From contig JAENWY010000024.1 of NCBI GenBank assembly GCA_016649775.1, positions 1 through 15,754 of the forward strand: a stretch of DNA of 15,754 bases, in the 5' to 3' direction. A program made the position numbers and the translations under genes. Positions 1 to 7,771 of this stretch are shown here, piece after piece (position 1 is the stretch's first letter; each line of letters begins with the position of its first letter). The DNA is from Spirochaetaceae bacterium (lineage in GTDB: Bacteria > Spirochaetota > Spirochaetia > Sphaerochaetales > Sphaerochaetaceae). The notes beneath the pieces were generated by a model. The model worked only from the letters and a program-made list of their open reading frames with translations, had not been told where the DNA came from and did no database searches.

Positions 1-1
1 G

Positions 2-94
2 GTTCAAAGACAATCATTATTTAGAGAAATAAAAAAAATGAGCGAAGATGGAATTATCGAATATAATAATATAAAATTATTACTATTGATATAA
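2..94 (+). CDS. Crp/Fnr-family regulator, C-terminal fragment (5' end outside window)
   Basis: An open frame enters from the left edge and ends at TAA after 30 codons. The translation contains RQSLFREIKKMSEDGIIEY, which fits the recognition helix and wing of the Crp/Fnr winged helix-turn-helix (family pattern roughly S-R-x-S-L-S-R-E-[IL]-x-x-[LM]-x-x-x-G-[IL]-I). The usual Ser before Arg in the recognition helix appears as Phe in LFRE, where most members have LSRE. The effector-binding domain would lie outside the window, so the signal sensed cannot be inferred. The gene converges on the activase operon. Recognition rests on a single short motif, so confidence is moderate. Confidence 0.6.
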   Translation, partial: VQRQSLFREIKKMSEDGIIEYNNIKLLLLI

Positions 95-140
95 TTATTG
101 CTATCATTATTTCAAAATTTAATATATGACAGTGTTAATA

Positions 141-172
141 GAAAAGCTCCTAGAAATTGTATCTAAGAGCTT
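141..172 (-). terminator. Rho-independent terminator of the activase operon
   Basis: On the minus strand AAGCTCTTAG pairs with CTAGGAGCTT (10 bp with one G:U pair) around a 9-nt loop and is followed by TTTTCTATT. It lies just downstream of the stop of the 452-aa gene. The plus-strand version has a C:A mismatch and no T run, so it acts for the minus-strand operon. Confidence 0.75.
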
Positions 173-196
173 ATATATATTAATAACAATTGAGAA

Positions 197-1555
197 TTAT
201 AATTCCCAATTATCTAATTTAGTTCTTGCGGCTACAGAAGCATTCAAATTAGAGCGAACTGAGCGCGCTCTATTGTGAGAAGCTTTCTCTTCAATCTTTT
301 TATCTAATTGTTCTTTAGCAACTGATAGCATTAGCTTAATGCGGTTTTCTTGGTTTACACTAGCAGTAGAGGGATCATAATCAATTGGAACAATGTTAAT
401 ACCAGGTTCTCTAGCATTAATTGATCTAATTGCACCCTTAGCTACAATATGATTTGGAAGACATCCAAATGGTTGAGCACAAACAACATTAGGATATCCT
501 AATTCATTCAACTCAAGTATTTCAGCTGATAATAGCCAACCTTCTCCCATTTTAACACCATGATCAATAATACCCTTACTAAGAGTTTTTTCATGTTTAA
601 ATCCTTCAGGTAATACAAAATTAGAAGTAGTAGCTGCTACATTCTTGTAAATCATTAATTCAATCTGTTCTACTATAGTAATAACTGCAGAACGGAAAGG
701 TAGCTCAAATTTCCTCTTAAATCCACCATAATATTCTTTATCATAATGTGCATTCTGCATGCTATATAAGAAATAACCTAACAAACCTGGAATCATGACC
801 TCACAGCCTTCAGATTCTAAAAAGTCTTGTAAATGATTATTTCCAAGTGGAGCAAACTTAATGTAAATTTCACCAACTATTCCAACTTTGATTTTATCTG
901 TTTTCTTAACTTTAACATTATCAAAATCTTTTGTAATATCGATGATATTTCTCTTCATGGCCCAACCAATATATCCACTATTATTTGCAAATTTAGTAGC
1001 TATAATTTGTGTCCATTTTTCAATTATTTTGTTTGTTTCACCTTTTTTAATTTCATAAGGTCTAGTTTGGTTTGCAAGAAGCGCTATTAAATCACCATAG
1101 GCAATAGCAGCAAAGGCTTGTAAAAGCATTTTATTAGTTAAGTTAAAACCAGGATTCTTTTCAAGACCCATAGATAGAGATACAACTGGAATGTATTCCA
1201 TATGTGCTTTAATTAAAGCTTTTCTTAATAGAAAAATATAGTTACTAGCTCTACAACCACCACCTGTTTGTGAAATTATTAATGCTACTTTATGTTTATC
1301 ATATTTACCACTATTTAATGCATCAATCATCTGTCCAATTACTAATTGGGCAGGATAACACATATCGTTGTGTACATATTTTAATCCTTCTGAAATGACA
1401 TTGGGACCTTCATTTGTTAATAACTCAGCTTTATATCCAAAATTAACAAATATTTCTCTAACCATTTTAAAATGTACTGGAAGCATATTGGGTAATAGTA
1501 GAGTATGAGTTTTTTTCATCCCTTTTGTAAATTCCACACGTGGTACTTCTGCCAT
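197..1555 (-). CDS. 2-hydroxyacyl-CoA dehydratase-like partner subunit of the split activase-related protein (COG3581 type)
   Basis: This 452-aa protein corresponds to the C-terminal part of the large 'acyl-CoA dehydratase activase-related' proteins, which in many anaerobes are one chain of about 1,400 residues. It resembles the HgdB/FldB-type cluster-binding fold. Visible cysteine motifs are NDMCYPAQ (C66), QTGGGCRASNY (C101), and VVCAQPFGCLPNH (C359, C365), likely Fe-S ligands or active-site residues. No substrate can be assigned. Translation starts at an ATG one base after the TAG of the upstream gene, with AAAGGAGG about 8 nt upstream inside that gene, so it is independently initiated rather than a frameshift product. 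It ends before a terminator hairpin. The last 30 residues or so are basic and low in conservation. Assignment to the family is firm; the reaction is unknown. Confidence 0.88.
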   Translation of the reverse strand: MAEVPRVEFTKGMKKTHTLLLPNMLPVHFKMVREIFVNFGYKAELLTNEGPNVISEGLKYVHNDMCYPAQLVIGQMIDALNSGKYDKHKVALIISQTGGGCRASNYIFLLRKALIKAHMEYIPVVSLSMGLEKNPGFNLTNKMLLQAFAAIAYGDLIALLANQTRPYEIKKGETNKIIEKWTQIIATKFANNSGYIGWAMKRNIIDITKDFDNVKVKKTDKIKVGIVGEIYIKFAPLGNNHLQDFLESEGCEVMIPGLLGYFLYSMQNAHYDKEYYGGFKRKFELPFRSAVITIVEQIELMIYKNVAATTSNFVLPEGFKHEKTLSKGIIDHGVKMGEGWLLSAEILELNELGYPNVVCAQPFGCLPNHIVAKGAIRSINAREPGINIVPIDYDPSTASVNQENRIKLMLSVAKEQLDKKIEEKASHNRARSVRSNLNASVAARTKLDNWEL

Positions 1556-1556
1556 T

Positions 1557-4478
1557 CTATTTTGCCTCCTTTAGAGCCTCTAATAAAGATCTAGCTCTAA
1601 TTCTTACTGAACCTAGATTTGCAATTTCATCAATCTTAACTTGGGTATATATTTTACCCTTCTCCGCTAATATTGATTTTACCTCATCTGTTGTTACAGC
1701 ATCAAGACCGCAACCAAAAGATACAAGTTGTAATACATTCATATCTTCTTGAGTTGTTACAAACTTAGCTGCATCATACATTCTAGTATGATATGTCCAT
1801 TGATTCAATACATCTCTTTTTGATTTTGGCACAAGCTTTGATAGTGAATCTTCTGTAACAACAACACAACCTAGTTGTAATAACATACTGTCTATTCCAT
1901 GACTTAGTTCTGGATCAATATGATAAGGTCTACCGCAAAGAACAATAATTGGCATATTTTTGCTACGACCTTTTTCTATAATCTTCTCACCTTGAAGGTT
2001 TACACTATCGCTATAATCTTCTAATGCCTTGTAAGCAGCAACACTAGCTTTCTTAATTTCTTTCTTTGTAAATGTCCCAAGTTGCTTTAATATTTCAACC
2101 ATTCTAGTTACAAACATTTTTCTATCATGAAGTGATACAAAGTCATCAATAAAGGTAATATTATGGTTAATAATATCCTCAGTATTATGCTTTATCAATT
2201 CAGGATAATAAGCAACTAAAGGACAGTTAAAGTTATTGTCACCTTTATGTTCATCAATATTATAAGAAGAAGATGGATAAATTATAGTTTTAATTCCTTC
2301 ATCAATTAACTCTTGAATATGACCATGTACTAATTTTGCAGGATAGCAAGCAGTATCACTTGGGATCTGAGACTGACCTTTAATAAAGGTTAGTCTAGTT
2401 GACCAAGCTGTTTTAATAACCTCATATCCTAATTCACTAAAGAATTTAAAATAGAAAGGCATTAATTCTACCATTGATAGAGCTAGAGGTAGTCCAATTT
2501 TACCACGAGGTGCATTTTCAATTGGTTTAAGAGCTCTTATATAATTTCTTTTAAATTCATATAAGTTGTAATTTTCTTTATCTTCAATAAAGTGTTCTGG
2601 TCTAACAAATCTTTCACAGTTATTGCCACTAGTAAACTTTCTACCATCACTAAATTGATTAATTGTGAGGTGACAATTATTTGTACAACCTTTACAGTAG
2701 GTTGAAACAGATTTGTGGAAGAAATTTCTCAGATGGTCTAAATCAATAAATGTTGAGGGAATATCTTCTACACTATCCATGTGTTTGGCGTATAAGGCAC
2801 ATCCAAAGGCACCCATTATTCCAGCTTGAGAGGGTCTTGTTACCTTTGTATCTAATAACTGTTCAAAAGATCTAAGCACCGCATCATTTAAGAAGGTACC
2901 ACCTTGAGTTACAATGTGAGCGCCTAAATCTGATGCACTGTTACATCTAATTACTTTATAAAGAGCATTCTTAACAACTGATATTGATAATCCGGCAAAG
3001 ATGTCTTCAACTTTAGCACCATCTTTTTGAGCTTGCTTAACAAGCGAGTTCATAAATACAGTACAACGAGTTCCTAAATCAACAGGAGCTCTGGAAGTTA
3101 GTGCTAATTTAGTTGCTTCTTGAGGAGTATAGCCTAGTGCATCAAAGAAAGTTTGTAAAAAACTACCACAACCACTACTACAAGCTTCATTTAAGAAAAT
3201 ATCATCAATTACACCGTTTTCTATTTTAAAACATTTGATATCTTGTCCACCAATATCAATAATAAAATCAGTTAGAGGATCAAAGTGTTTTGCAGCTCTA
3301 TAGTGAGCCATTGTTTCAACAACATTGTATTCTATATTGAAAGCAGCTTTCATTAGCTCCTCTCCATAACCGGTAGAACAACTCTTTTTAATATTAATAT
3401 CAGGATAGTTTTCTTTAAATTCAATAAGAAATAGTCTTGCTGATTCAACTGGATCACCATTGTTACTTTGGTATTTTGTATAAATAAGATTATCTTCTTT
3501 ATCAATGATACAGAGTTTAATAGTTGTTGAACCACTATCTATTCCAAGATATGCATCACCTTTGTAGGTGGTTGGATCTGTAGTTTTTAAAGAAGCTTTT
3601 GCATGTCTACTTTGGAATTCTTCAATTTCTAGTTCACTATTAAATAAAGGTTCAATGGCATTATATTTACATCTAGTACCATCAATTTTTAAATCCTCTG
3701 ATACTTTATCAAGATTAAAAATCTCAGAAGCTAAATAGGCAGTTCCTAAAGATACATAATAAAGAGAATGGTTAGGACAGTTACCTTTTAACTTTAATAT
3801 ACAATCTAAACTATCGCGCAGTTGACTCATGAAAGTCAAAGGACCTCCTAAATAAACAACATTACCTTTTATTGGACGTCCTTGAGCAAGTCCCCCAACT
3901 GTTTGGTTTGCAACTGATTCAAATACAGAACGAGCTATATCACTCTTTTCTGCACCTTGGTTAATTAGTGGTTGAACATCACCTTTAGCATATACACCAC
4001 ATCTAGAGGCAATTGAATAAGTTTGAGTATAATTCTTTGCAATGTCATCTAGTTTTTCAACAGGAATATTTAGTAAATTAGCCATTTGATCGATGAAACT
4101 ACCTGTACCACCGGCACAGGTTCCATTCATTCTAACTTCTAAAGAGCCTTTTAAAAATAATATTTTAGCATCTTCTCCACCCAGTTCAATAACTACATCT
4201 GTATCAGGTATATTTTCTAATACTGCTACTCTAGTTGCATAAACTTCTTGAACAAAGGGAATTTTAAGTCTGTTTGCCATTCCCATGCCGGCAGAGCCAG
4301 AGATAGCTAATTCTACACTATTATTTTCTAGATAAGGTTTTACCATATTAAATAATTCTATAGTTGTTGATTGTATTTTTGAGAAGTGCCTTTTATATGT
4401 TTCAAATAAAATATTTTTATTTTCATCAATTAAAATACATTTAATTGTAGTAGATCCAATATCTAATCCTAGCTTCAT
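1557..4478 (-). CDS. Acyl-CoA dehydratase activase-related protein: two ASKHA (BcrAD/BadFG) domains plus DUF2229
   Basis: This is a 973-aa ATP-dependent electron-transfer activator of the HgdC/BadFG superfamily. Residues 1-255 form a first ASKHA domain (phosphate loop DIGSTTIK at 6-13, CAGGTGSF at 121-128). Residues about 308-567 form a second (DSGSTTIK at 314-321, DIGGQD at 408-413, CSSGCGSF at 433-440). From about 578 a DUF2229 region follows, with a cysteine cluster YCKGCTNNC (C595, C598, C602), IPSDTACYPAK around C711, and C848, C871 and C923. Each ASKHA domain has two cysteines exactly 39 residues apart (C121/C160 and C433/C472), the spacing of the [4Fe-4S] ligands in HgdC-type activators. 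SD AAGGAGA precedes the ATG by 7 nt. Downstream gene spacing is 1 nt. Related enzymes couple ATP hydrolysis to low-potential reduction; the target here is unknown. Such proteins are typical of strict anaerobes. Confidence 0.9.
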   Translation of the reverse strand: MKLGLDIGSTTIKCILIDENKNILFETYKRHFSKIQSTTIELFNMVKPYLENNSVELAISGSAGMGMANRLKIPFVQEVYATRVAVLENIPDTDVVIELGGEDAKILFLKGSLEVRMNGTCAGGTGSFIDQMANLLNIPVEKLDDIAKNYTQTYSIASRCGVYAKGDVQPLINQGAEKSDIARSVFESVANQTVGGLAQGRPIKGNVVYLGGPLTFMSQLRDSLDCILKLKGNCPNHSLYYVSLGTAYLASEIFNLDKVSEDLKIDGTRCKYNAIEPLFNSELEIEEFQSRHAKASLKTTDPTTYKGDAYLGIDSGSTTIKLCIIDKEDNLIYTKYQSNNGDPVESARLFLIEFKENYPDINIKKSCSTGYGEELMKAAFNIEYNVVETMAHYRAAKHFDPLTDFIIDIGGQDIKCFKIENGVIDDIFLNEACSSGCGSFLQTFFDALGYTPQEATKLALTSRAPVDLGTRCTVFMNSLVKQAQKDGAKVEDIFAGLSISVVKNALYKVIRCNSASDLGAHIVTQGGTFLNDAVLRSFEQLLDTKVTRPSQAGIMGAFGCALYAKHMDSVEDIPSTFIDLDHLRNFFHKSVSTYCKGCTNNCHLTINQFSDGRKFTSGNNCERFVRPEHFIEDKENYNLYEFKRNYIRALKPIENAPRGKIGLPLALSMVELMPFYFKFFSELGYEVIKTAWSTRLTFIKGQSQIPSDTACYPAKLVHGHIQELIDEGIKTIIYPSSSYNIDEHKGDNNFNCPLVAYYPELIKHNTEDIINHNITFIDDFVSLHDRKMFVTRMVEILKQLGTFTKKEIKKASVAAYKALEDYSDSVNLQGEKIIEKGRSKNMPIIVLCGRPYHIDPELSHGIDSMLLQLGCVVVTEDSLSKLVPKSKRDVLNQWTYHTRMYDAAKFVTTQEDMNVLQLVSFGCGLDAVTTDEVKSILAEKGKIYTQVKIDEIANLGSVRIRARSLLEALKEAK

Positions 4479-4843
4479 CAGATTATCTCCTTAATAAGCA
4501 TATATTTTTAATAGCTTTTTAGAATATATATATATATAAATAAATCTACAATACGAATGTAATATAATTTTCTTTATTCATATTCTATATGTATGAGTTA
4601 AAAATAATAAAAACTATAAAAATAGTAAATACTATCAAATTAGATAGCTTAATATTTAAATCTACTAGATTTTATCTATTTTGTTACAGGGTCTATAAAT
4701 AAGTAATTATCAAATATATAAACTTAATATACATCATTAATTTATAGTTCATTATTATTGTATATACAACAGATATTAAGGCTAAATCATTTTTTTAGTT
4801 TATTTTTCATAGATTTAGATAAAATAATATTATAATACTTTTA
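4479..4843. other. Geneless A/T-rich spacer upstream of the activase operon
   Basis: This 365-bp interval separates two minus-strand transcription units. It has no convincing open frame or RNA gene. It holds a 12-bp perfect palindrome TTGTATATACAA (4758-4769), a small inverted repeat CTATC-n6-GATAG (4632-4647) and an alternating TA tract (4525-4537). Its right end should contain the 3' end of the DUF6320 transcript, but only weak A/T hairpins are visible there. Confidence 0.5.
4523..4551 (-). promoter_or_regulatory. Candidate sigma-A-type promoter for the activase operon
   Basis: On the minus strand TTGTAG, a 17-bp spacer and TATATT lie about 40-70 bases upstream of the start codon. The -10 falls inside a (TA)n tract, so the exact hexamer is uncertain and chance matches are likely in this A/T-rich DNA. 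Confidence 0.4.
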
Positions 4844-5506
4844 TTATTCTTCAGGATTTATATGAAAACGTCTTCTCATTTCAGCTATACCTTTAAACCC
4901 GCCAAAGAAAAGTGTAGAGGCAAACAATAAAACACTTAAAAAAAGAGCAATTATGGTTAATAAAAAATTAGAACCTACAGAAATGGACAAAAAAGCTAAT
5001 ATAATTGTAACAATTTGAGCAATCATATAATTTTGAAAGTTCCTATGATTTATTACGGTAAAGAAGAAGTTCATTACAGTTTCCCCTATTATTAAAATAG
5101 GCAACACATAATAAACACTCCAACCTGTATTTATCTTAAAAAAGTAATCTATAAATACTAGATAGACAAAAATAGCACATCCCGATTTTGATATTTTTGA
5201 AAAGCTAGAAACTAAAGAGTTAAAAAATATCAACATAATAATATAACCAAGAGAAATAGAGGCAAGGCCTACGATACTCCAGGATAGTGTATGGGAAAAT
5301 CTGTAGTTGATTAGTAGTAATATAAAGGCACATAAGGCCTCTAATGCTAAATACATTTTCTTAGCTAAACCTTTTTTATTCATTTTAACTTTTACAAAAG
5401 GATAACCAGTAATATCATTTTTGCACTCAATAGGTTCTGTTGTACTATGGCAAAGAGGACAGATTTTATCATCAACAGCTACTTTACAATTGTTACAATG
5501 ATACAT
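4844..5506 (-). CDS. Zinc-ribbon six-helix membrane protein, DUF6320 type
   Basis: The protein has about 220 aa. An N-terminal zinc ribbon is visible as CNNC then CPLC (CxxC-x8-CxxC within the first 20 residues), followed by a short linker and about six hydrophobic helices. It ends in a basic tail (EMRRRFHINPEE), probably cytoplasmic. This architecture fits DUF6320 proteins, which I recall as common neighbours of 'alcohol acetyltransferase' genes in Clostridia; no function is established. An upstream in-frame ATG exists at 5518, but the ATG at 5506 has GGAG 7 nt before it (GGAGAAAATAATG), so I start there. The gene overlaps the 3' end of the acyltransferase gene, which implies translational coupling and a joint role. 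A membrane scaffold for the acyltransferase is an inference from context only. Confidence 0.8.
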   Translation of the reverse strand: MYHCNNCKVAVDDKICPLCHSTTEPIECKNDITGYPFVKVKMNKKGLAKKMYLALEALCAFILLLINYRFSHTLSWSIVGLASISLGYIIMLIFFNSLVSSFSKISKSGCAIFVYLVFIDYFFKINTGWSVYYVLPILIIGETVMNFFFTVINHRNFQNYMIAQIVTIILAFLSISVGSNFLLTIIALFLSVLLFASTLFFGGFKGIAEMRRRFHINPEE

Positions 5507-6761
5507 TATTTTCTCCATTTGTAACTATCCTAATCTTTATAGATTTATGGGATAGAATTCTAAAGAATTCTTTTTGAATCTTTGAGTTTCTCATGCTTGA
5601 GGTAAATATAATACTCAATAAATCACCATGTGAGGCAATTGCTGCTTTAATGTTTTGTCCAATAGACATTGGAAGCATTGCTGAGAACTTATTAACATAT
5701 TCATTATACGGTTCTTTGAATTTCATAACCCCAAGGTTACTCATTGTTGTAGTGCTAGCTTTTGCAGCTTTTGCATAGGTATATTTAATACCAATATTCT
5801 TTATTACTAAGGGTATTCCTTTAACGATTGAACCTTGTTCATTTGAAACATTATAACTAATAGTCTTTCTAAAATTCTCTTTTGTTATTTGTGCTATTAA
5901 ACTATTTTTTACAATCTCTACAACTTCTTCAAAAGAATAATCATCTTTTGTAGGTATAAAATTAGCATTAGCCATACTGAAGAAATTCTTAGTTGTTGAT
6001 GAATTAAAAAAAAATCTAAGATCAACTGGGACTGATATAACTATTGGTTTTTTATTACCATATTTTGTTAAATATATTGCATAAGCATAAGTCGCCACTA
6101 ATAGCACATTGATACTAACATTAAGGGACTTCGCTAAACTCTTAATTTCTTTAACGCTAAGAGAACCCTCAATTACACTTAATCCATTATTAAATAGCTT
6201 TCGTCCATTAATATGTAGAGCATTTAATGTTGAGTAGTTTGATTTAGAAATCTTTCCAGGCGTATAACATTGTTGAAAACCATCTTCTCTTTCAAGACTG
6301 ATATCTTGATCAAAAGGTATTTCATTTATTTCATCATGAGAAAGGTTTAAATAGTTATAAATAAGTGCTTTTAAGAATACTTTTGCTCCCACACCATCTG
6401 CTAGTGCATGAAAAGTTTCAAGATTAATTCTATCTTTATAATAGGATACAGAAAATAGATATTCATTATTTTTTTTATAATCAATTAATCTACAAGGATA
6501 ATCATCCTCTTCAGCGACAATTGGAAATGGTTTAGGATTTTCTTCAAGATAATACCAAAACAAACCTCTTTTAAGGTGCACAGCAAAACCAGGAAAAGAC
6601 TGTAAAGTCTTTTCCACCGCTTCTTGTAAGAGAGTAGCTATTACCTCTTCATATAAGCTAACACTTTCTCTAAAAACATTAGAGGTTTTCTTAGTAGATA
6701 TTACAGGAAATAAATGTGCTGTATTATCTAGTTTTCCCCAATTGGGTGTTTGGTTATTCAT
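5493..6761 (-). CDS. Condensation-domain-like acyltransferase ('alcohol acetyltransferase' family)
   Basis: This protein of about 422 aa has the CoA-dependent acyltransferase/condensation fold. The catalytic HxxxDG motif is seen as HALADG (H119, D123, counted from the TTG one codon upstream), the central VPVDLR at about 245-250 corresponds to the conserved Asp/Arg segment, and MSNLG near 341 matches the conserved S-N-x-G of the family. An N-terminal W-G-K-L-D-N-T-A segment is also typical, so the start is near ATG 6761; the next Met is residue 265. The acyl acceptor is unknown: family names suggest alcohols, but a lipid or small secreted molecule is possible. There is no Shine-Dalgarno sequence upstream. 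Instead an extended -10 (TGTTATAGT) ends 8 bases before the ATG, so the mRNA is probably leaderless. It is coupled to the downstream zinc-ribbon membrane protein. Confidence 0.85.
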   Translation of the reverse strand: MNNQTPNWGKLDNTAHLFPVISTKKTSNVFRESVSLYEEVIATLLQEAVEKTLQSFPGFAVHLKRGLFWYYLEENPKPFPIVAEEDDYPCRLIDYKKNNEYLFSVSYYKDRINLETFHALADGVGAKVFLKALIYNYLNLSHDEINEIPFDQDISLEREDGFQQCYTPGKISKSNYSTLNALHINGRKLFNNGLSVIEGSLSVKEIKSLAKSLNVSINVLLVATYAYAIYLTKYGNKKPIVISVPVDLRFFFNSSTTKNFFSMANANFIPTKDDYSFEEVVEIVKNSLIAQITKENFRKTISYNVSNEQGSIVKGIPLVIKNIGIKYTYAKAAKASTTTMSNLGVMKFKEPYNEYVNKFSAMLPMSIGQNIKAAIASHGDLLSIIFTSSMRNSKIQKEFFRILSHKSIKIRIVTNGENNVSL

Positions 6762-6769
6762 CAAACAAC

Positions 6770-6796
6770 ACTATAACACAATATCAAAAAATTGTG
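6770..6796 (-). promoter_or_regulatory. Extended -10 promoter with overlapping inverted repeat, upstream of the acyltransferase gene
   Basis: On the minus strand TG-T-TATAGT (hexamer at 6770-6775) forms an extended -10 with no good -35. Immediately upstream an inverted repeat CACAAT-n8-ATTGTG (6777-6796) covers the -35/-10 interval and could bind a repressor. The transcription start expected about 7 nt after the -10 falls on or next to the start codon. Confidence 0.5.
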
Positions 6797-7053
6797 CCAT
6801 AAATAGATATTTATTTAGCATATAAATATGGATAAAAGGTCTCATTAATATTGAATAAGAAGCCTATTTTTGTGGTTTTTAATAAATACATAAAAAAAAC
6901 ATACAACAGCTATTTGAAACTATATATTTTCAAATTCACTTATTATAATATTATTTCTCTACTTTTCAAAATACGTATAATAACAATTATACTTAAGAAA
7001 TAAGCAAGATATCATAAAGCACCTATCAGTAATTAGTCTTTTTGGCATAATAA

Positions 7054-7071
7054 TTATTACATAAGTAATAA
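7054..7071. promoter_or_regulatory. Palindromic candidate operator TTATTAC-n4-GTAATAA
   Basis: Perfect 7-bp arms flank ATAA. It lies about 27 bp upstream of the -35 of the ArsR-family gene. ArsR/SmtB proteins bind imperfect A/T-rich palindromes near their own promoters, so this is a candidate autoregulatory or divergent-control site. The evidence is symmetry and position only. Confidence 0.35.
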
Positions 7072-7097
7072 ATATTAGAAAAAGAACTAAGTAAAAC

Positions 7098-7127
7098 TTG
7101 ACTATAAGTCGTTTTAATTAATATATT
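7098..7127 (+). promoter_or_regulatory. Promoter of the ArsR-family gene
   Basis: TTGACT, an 18-bp spacer and TATATT precede the gene. The predicted start, near 7134, would give a very short leader that begins at the AAAGGTGAGG ribosome-binding region. Confidence 0.5.
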
Positions 7128-7149
7128 TTCTAAAGGTGAGGTATGAAAA

Positions 7150-7452
7150 ATGAGTATTAATAATATAGATATCGAAAAATGTTGCTTGTTCTTTAAAGTT
7201 CTTGGGGATCCTACAAGATTTAAAATAATTGATACTCTAAGCGATGGAGAAAAATGTGTGAGCGAAATTTGCGCAGCCTTAGATATGAGTCCATCAGCTG
7301 TTTCACATCAATTGAACACTTTAAAAAAAGCTAAAGTTGTAAAACCGAGAAGAGATGGTAAAAATATTTACTATTCATTTGATGATGAACATGTAACTGA
7401 AGTTATTAAAGTAGCACTAGAACACTCATCTCACAGCAATATTGAAATATAA
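7150..7452 (+). CDS. ArsR/SmtB-family metal-responsive repressor, CzrA-like (zinc-type alpha-5 site)
   Basis: A 100-aa winged-helix repressor. The N-terminal helix contains VLGDPTRFKII, and the recognition helix is MSPSAVSHQLNTLKKAKVV, followed by the R-x-G-x-x-x-Y-Y wing. In the C-terminal helix the pattern D79-x-H81-x10-H92-x2-H95 reproduces the DxH...HxxH alpha-5 zinc site of CzrA/SmtB-type sensors. Cysteines are also present at 11, 12, 36 and 41, and the 'KCVSEIC' segment only partly matches the ELCVC alpha-3 metal motif of ArsR/CadC. It likely derepresses on binding Zn(II) or a similar ion. No cation efflux gene is adjacent in this window, so the target is unclear. An AAAGGTGAGG site serves the start. 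A five-codon out-of-frame ATG frame overlaps the start (7143-7160) and is probably meaningless. A terminator follows about 90 bp later. Confidence 0.88.
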   Translation: MSINNIDIEKCCLFFKVLGDPTRFKIIDTLSDGEKCVSEICAALDMSPSAVSHQLNTLKKAKVVKPRRDGKNIYYSFDDEHVTEVIKVALEHSSHSNIEI

Positions 7453-7539
7453 GAATTCAATAATATTATCCTATAATAAATAATCTTCTCTATAAAAAGA
7501 AACTGCAAATTACTTATATTTTTTAATTTTAACTACCAC

Positions 7540-7572
7540 CTTATTTAGTTCAATTAAATAAGTATTTTTTTT
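7540..7572 (+). terminator. Rho-independent terminator downstream of the ArsR-family gene
   Basis: CTTATTTA pairs with TAAATAAG (8 bp, 7-nt loop) and is followed by TA then eight T residues. The stem is A/T-rich but perfectly complementary and in the right place. Confidence 0.6.
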
Positions 7573-7588
7573 AACTTTAAAGTTAAAA
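7569..7588. repeat. 20-bp perfect palindrome
   Basis: TTTTAACTTTAAAGTTAAAA is its own reverse complement. It begins in the T run of the preceding terminator. The segment AGTTAAAATTATT inside it recurs at 7623-7635. It may be an operator or only low-complexity A/T DNA. The rest of the 320-bp spacer between the ArsR-family and PQ-loop genes shows no gene. Confidence 0.35.
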
Positions 7589-7694
7589 TTATTAATTTTT
7601 AAAGATTCTAAATCATTCCTCTAGTTAAAATTATTGCTAGTTTATTCTATATTTTACTAATTATTTTTTTATCAATATTTCTTTATCTATTAAC

Positions 7695-7723
7695 TTGACA
7701 CGATTTAATCCTATAGTTAAAGT
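7695..7723 (+). promoter_or_regulatory. Promoter of the PQ-loop membrane protein gene
   Basis: Consensus TTGACA, a 17-bp spacer and TAAAGT. TGACAC in the -35 region and GTGTCA overlapping and following the -10 form a 6-bp inverted repeat with a 20-nt spacer, which may be an operator. The expected start is near 7730, giving a leader of about 40 nt. Confidence 0.6.
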
Positions 7724-7771
7724 GTCACTATATTTTATTTTTATGTGTAAAACTATTGGAGATACAACATT

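Larger units (their letters stand above)
6797..7149. other. Divergent intergenic region between the acyltransferase and arsR-family genes
   Basis: About 350 bp with no supported gene on either strand. It carries the outward promoters for both flanking genes and the palindrome at 7054-7071. The middle (about 6830-7000) is A/T-rich with no structure I can recognise. Confidence 0.5.

Noticed and set aside
833..1090. Plus-strand open frame of 85 codons inside the activase partner gene
   Set aside because: Phe/Ile/Asn-rich antisense shadow of a well-supported gene, with no SD or homology. The same applies to plus-strand frames at 1540-1752, 5593-5778, 10232-10426, 14330-14563 and 14782-14979, and to the minus-strand frame at 3353-3535.
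1553..1575. Split of the activase by a sequencing error or programmed frameshift
   Set aside because: A perfect AAAGGAGG at normal distance from the second ATG, with its stop-start arrangement, indicates a real bicistronic pair. No slippery sequence is seen.
4632..4647. CTATCAAATTAGATAG as a Crp/Fnr site for the regulator at the left edge
   Set aside because: The arms are only 5 bp, the sequence does not match TTGAT-n4-ATCAA, and such symmetry is expected by chance here.
7143..7160. Five-codon leader peptide overlapping the ArsR-family start
   Set aside because: It shares the ribosome-binding site by accident of position and has no regulatory codons or attenuator structure.
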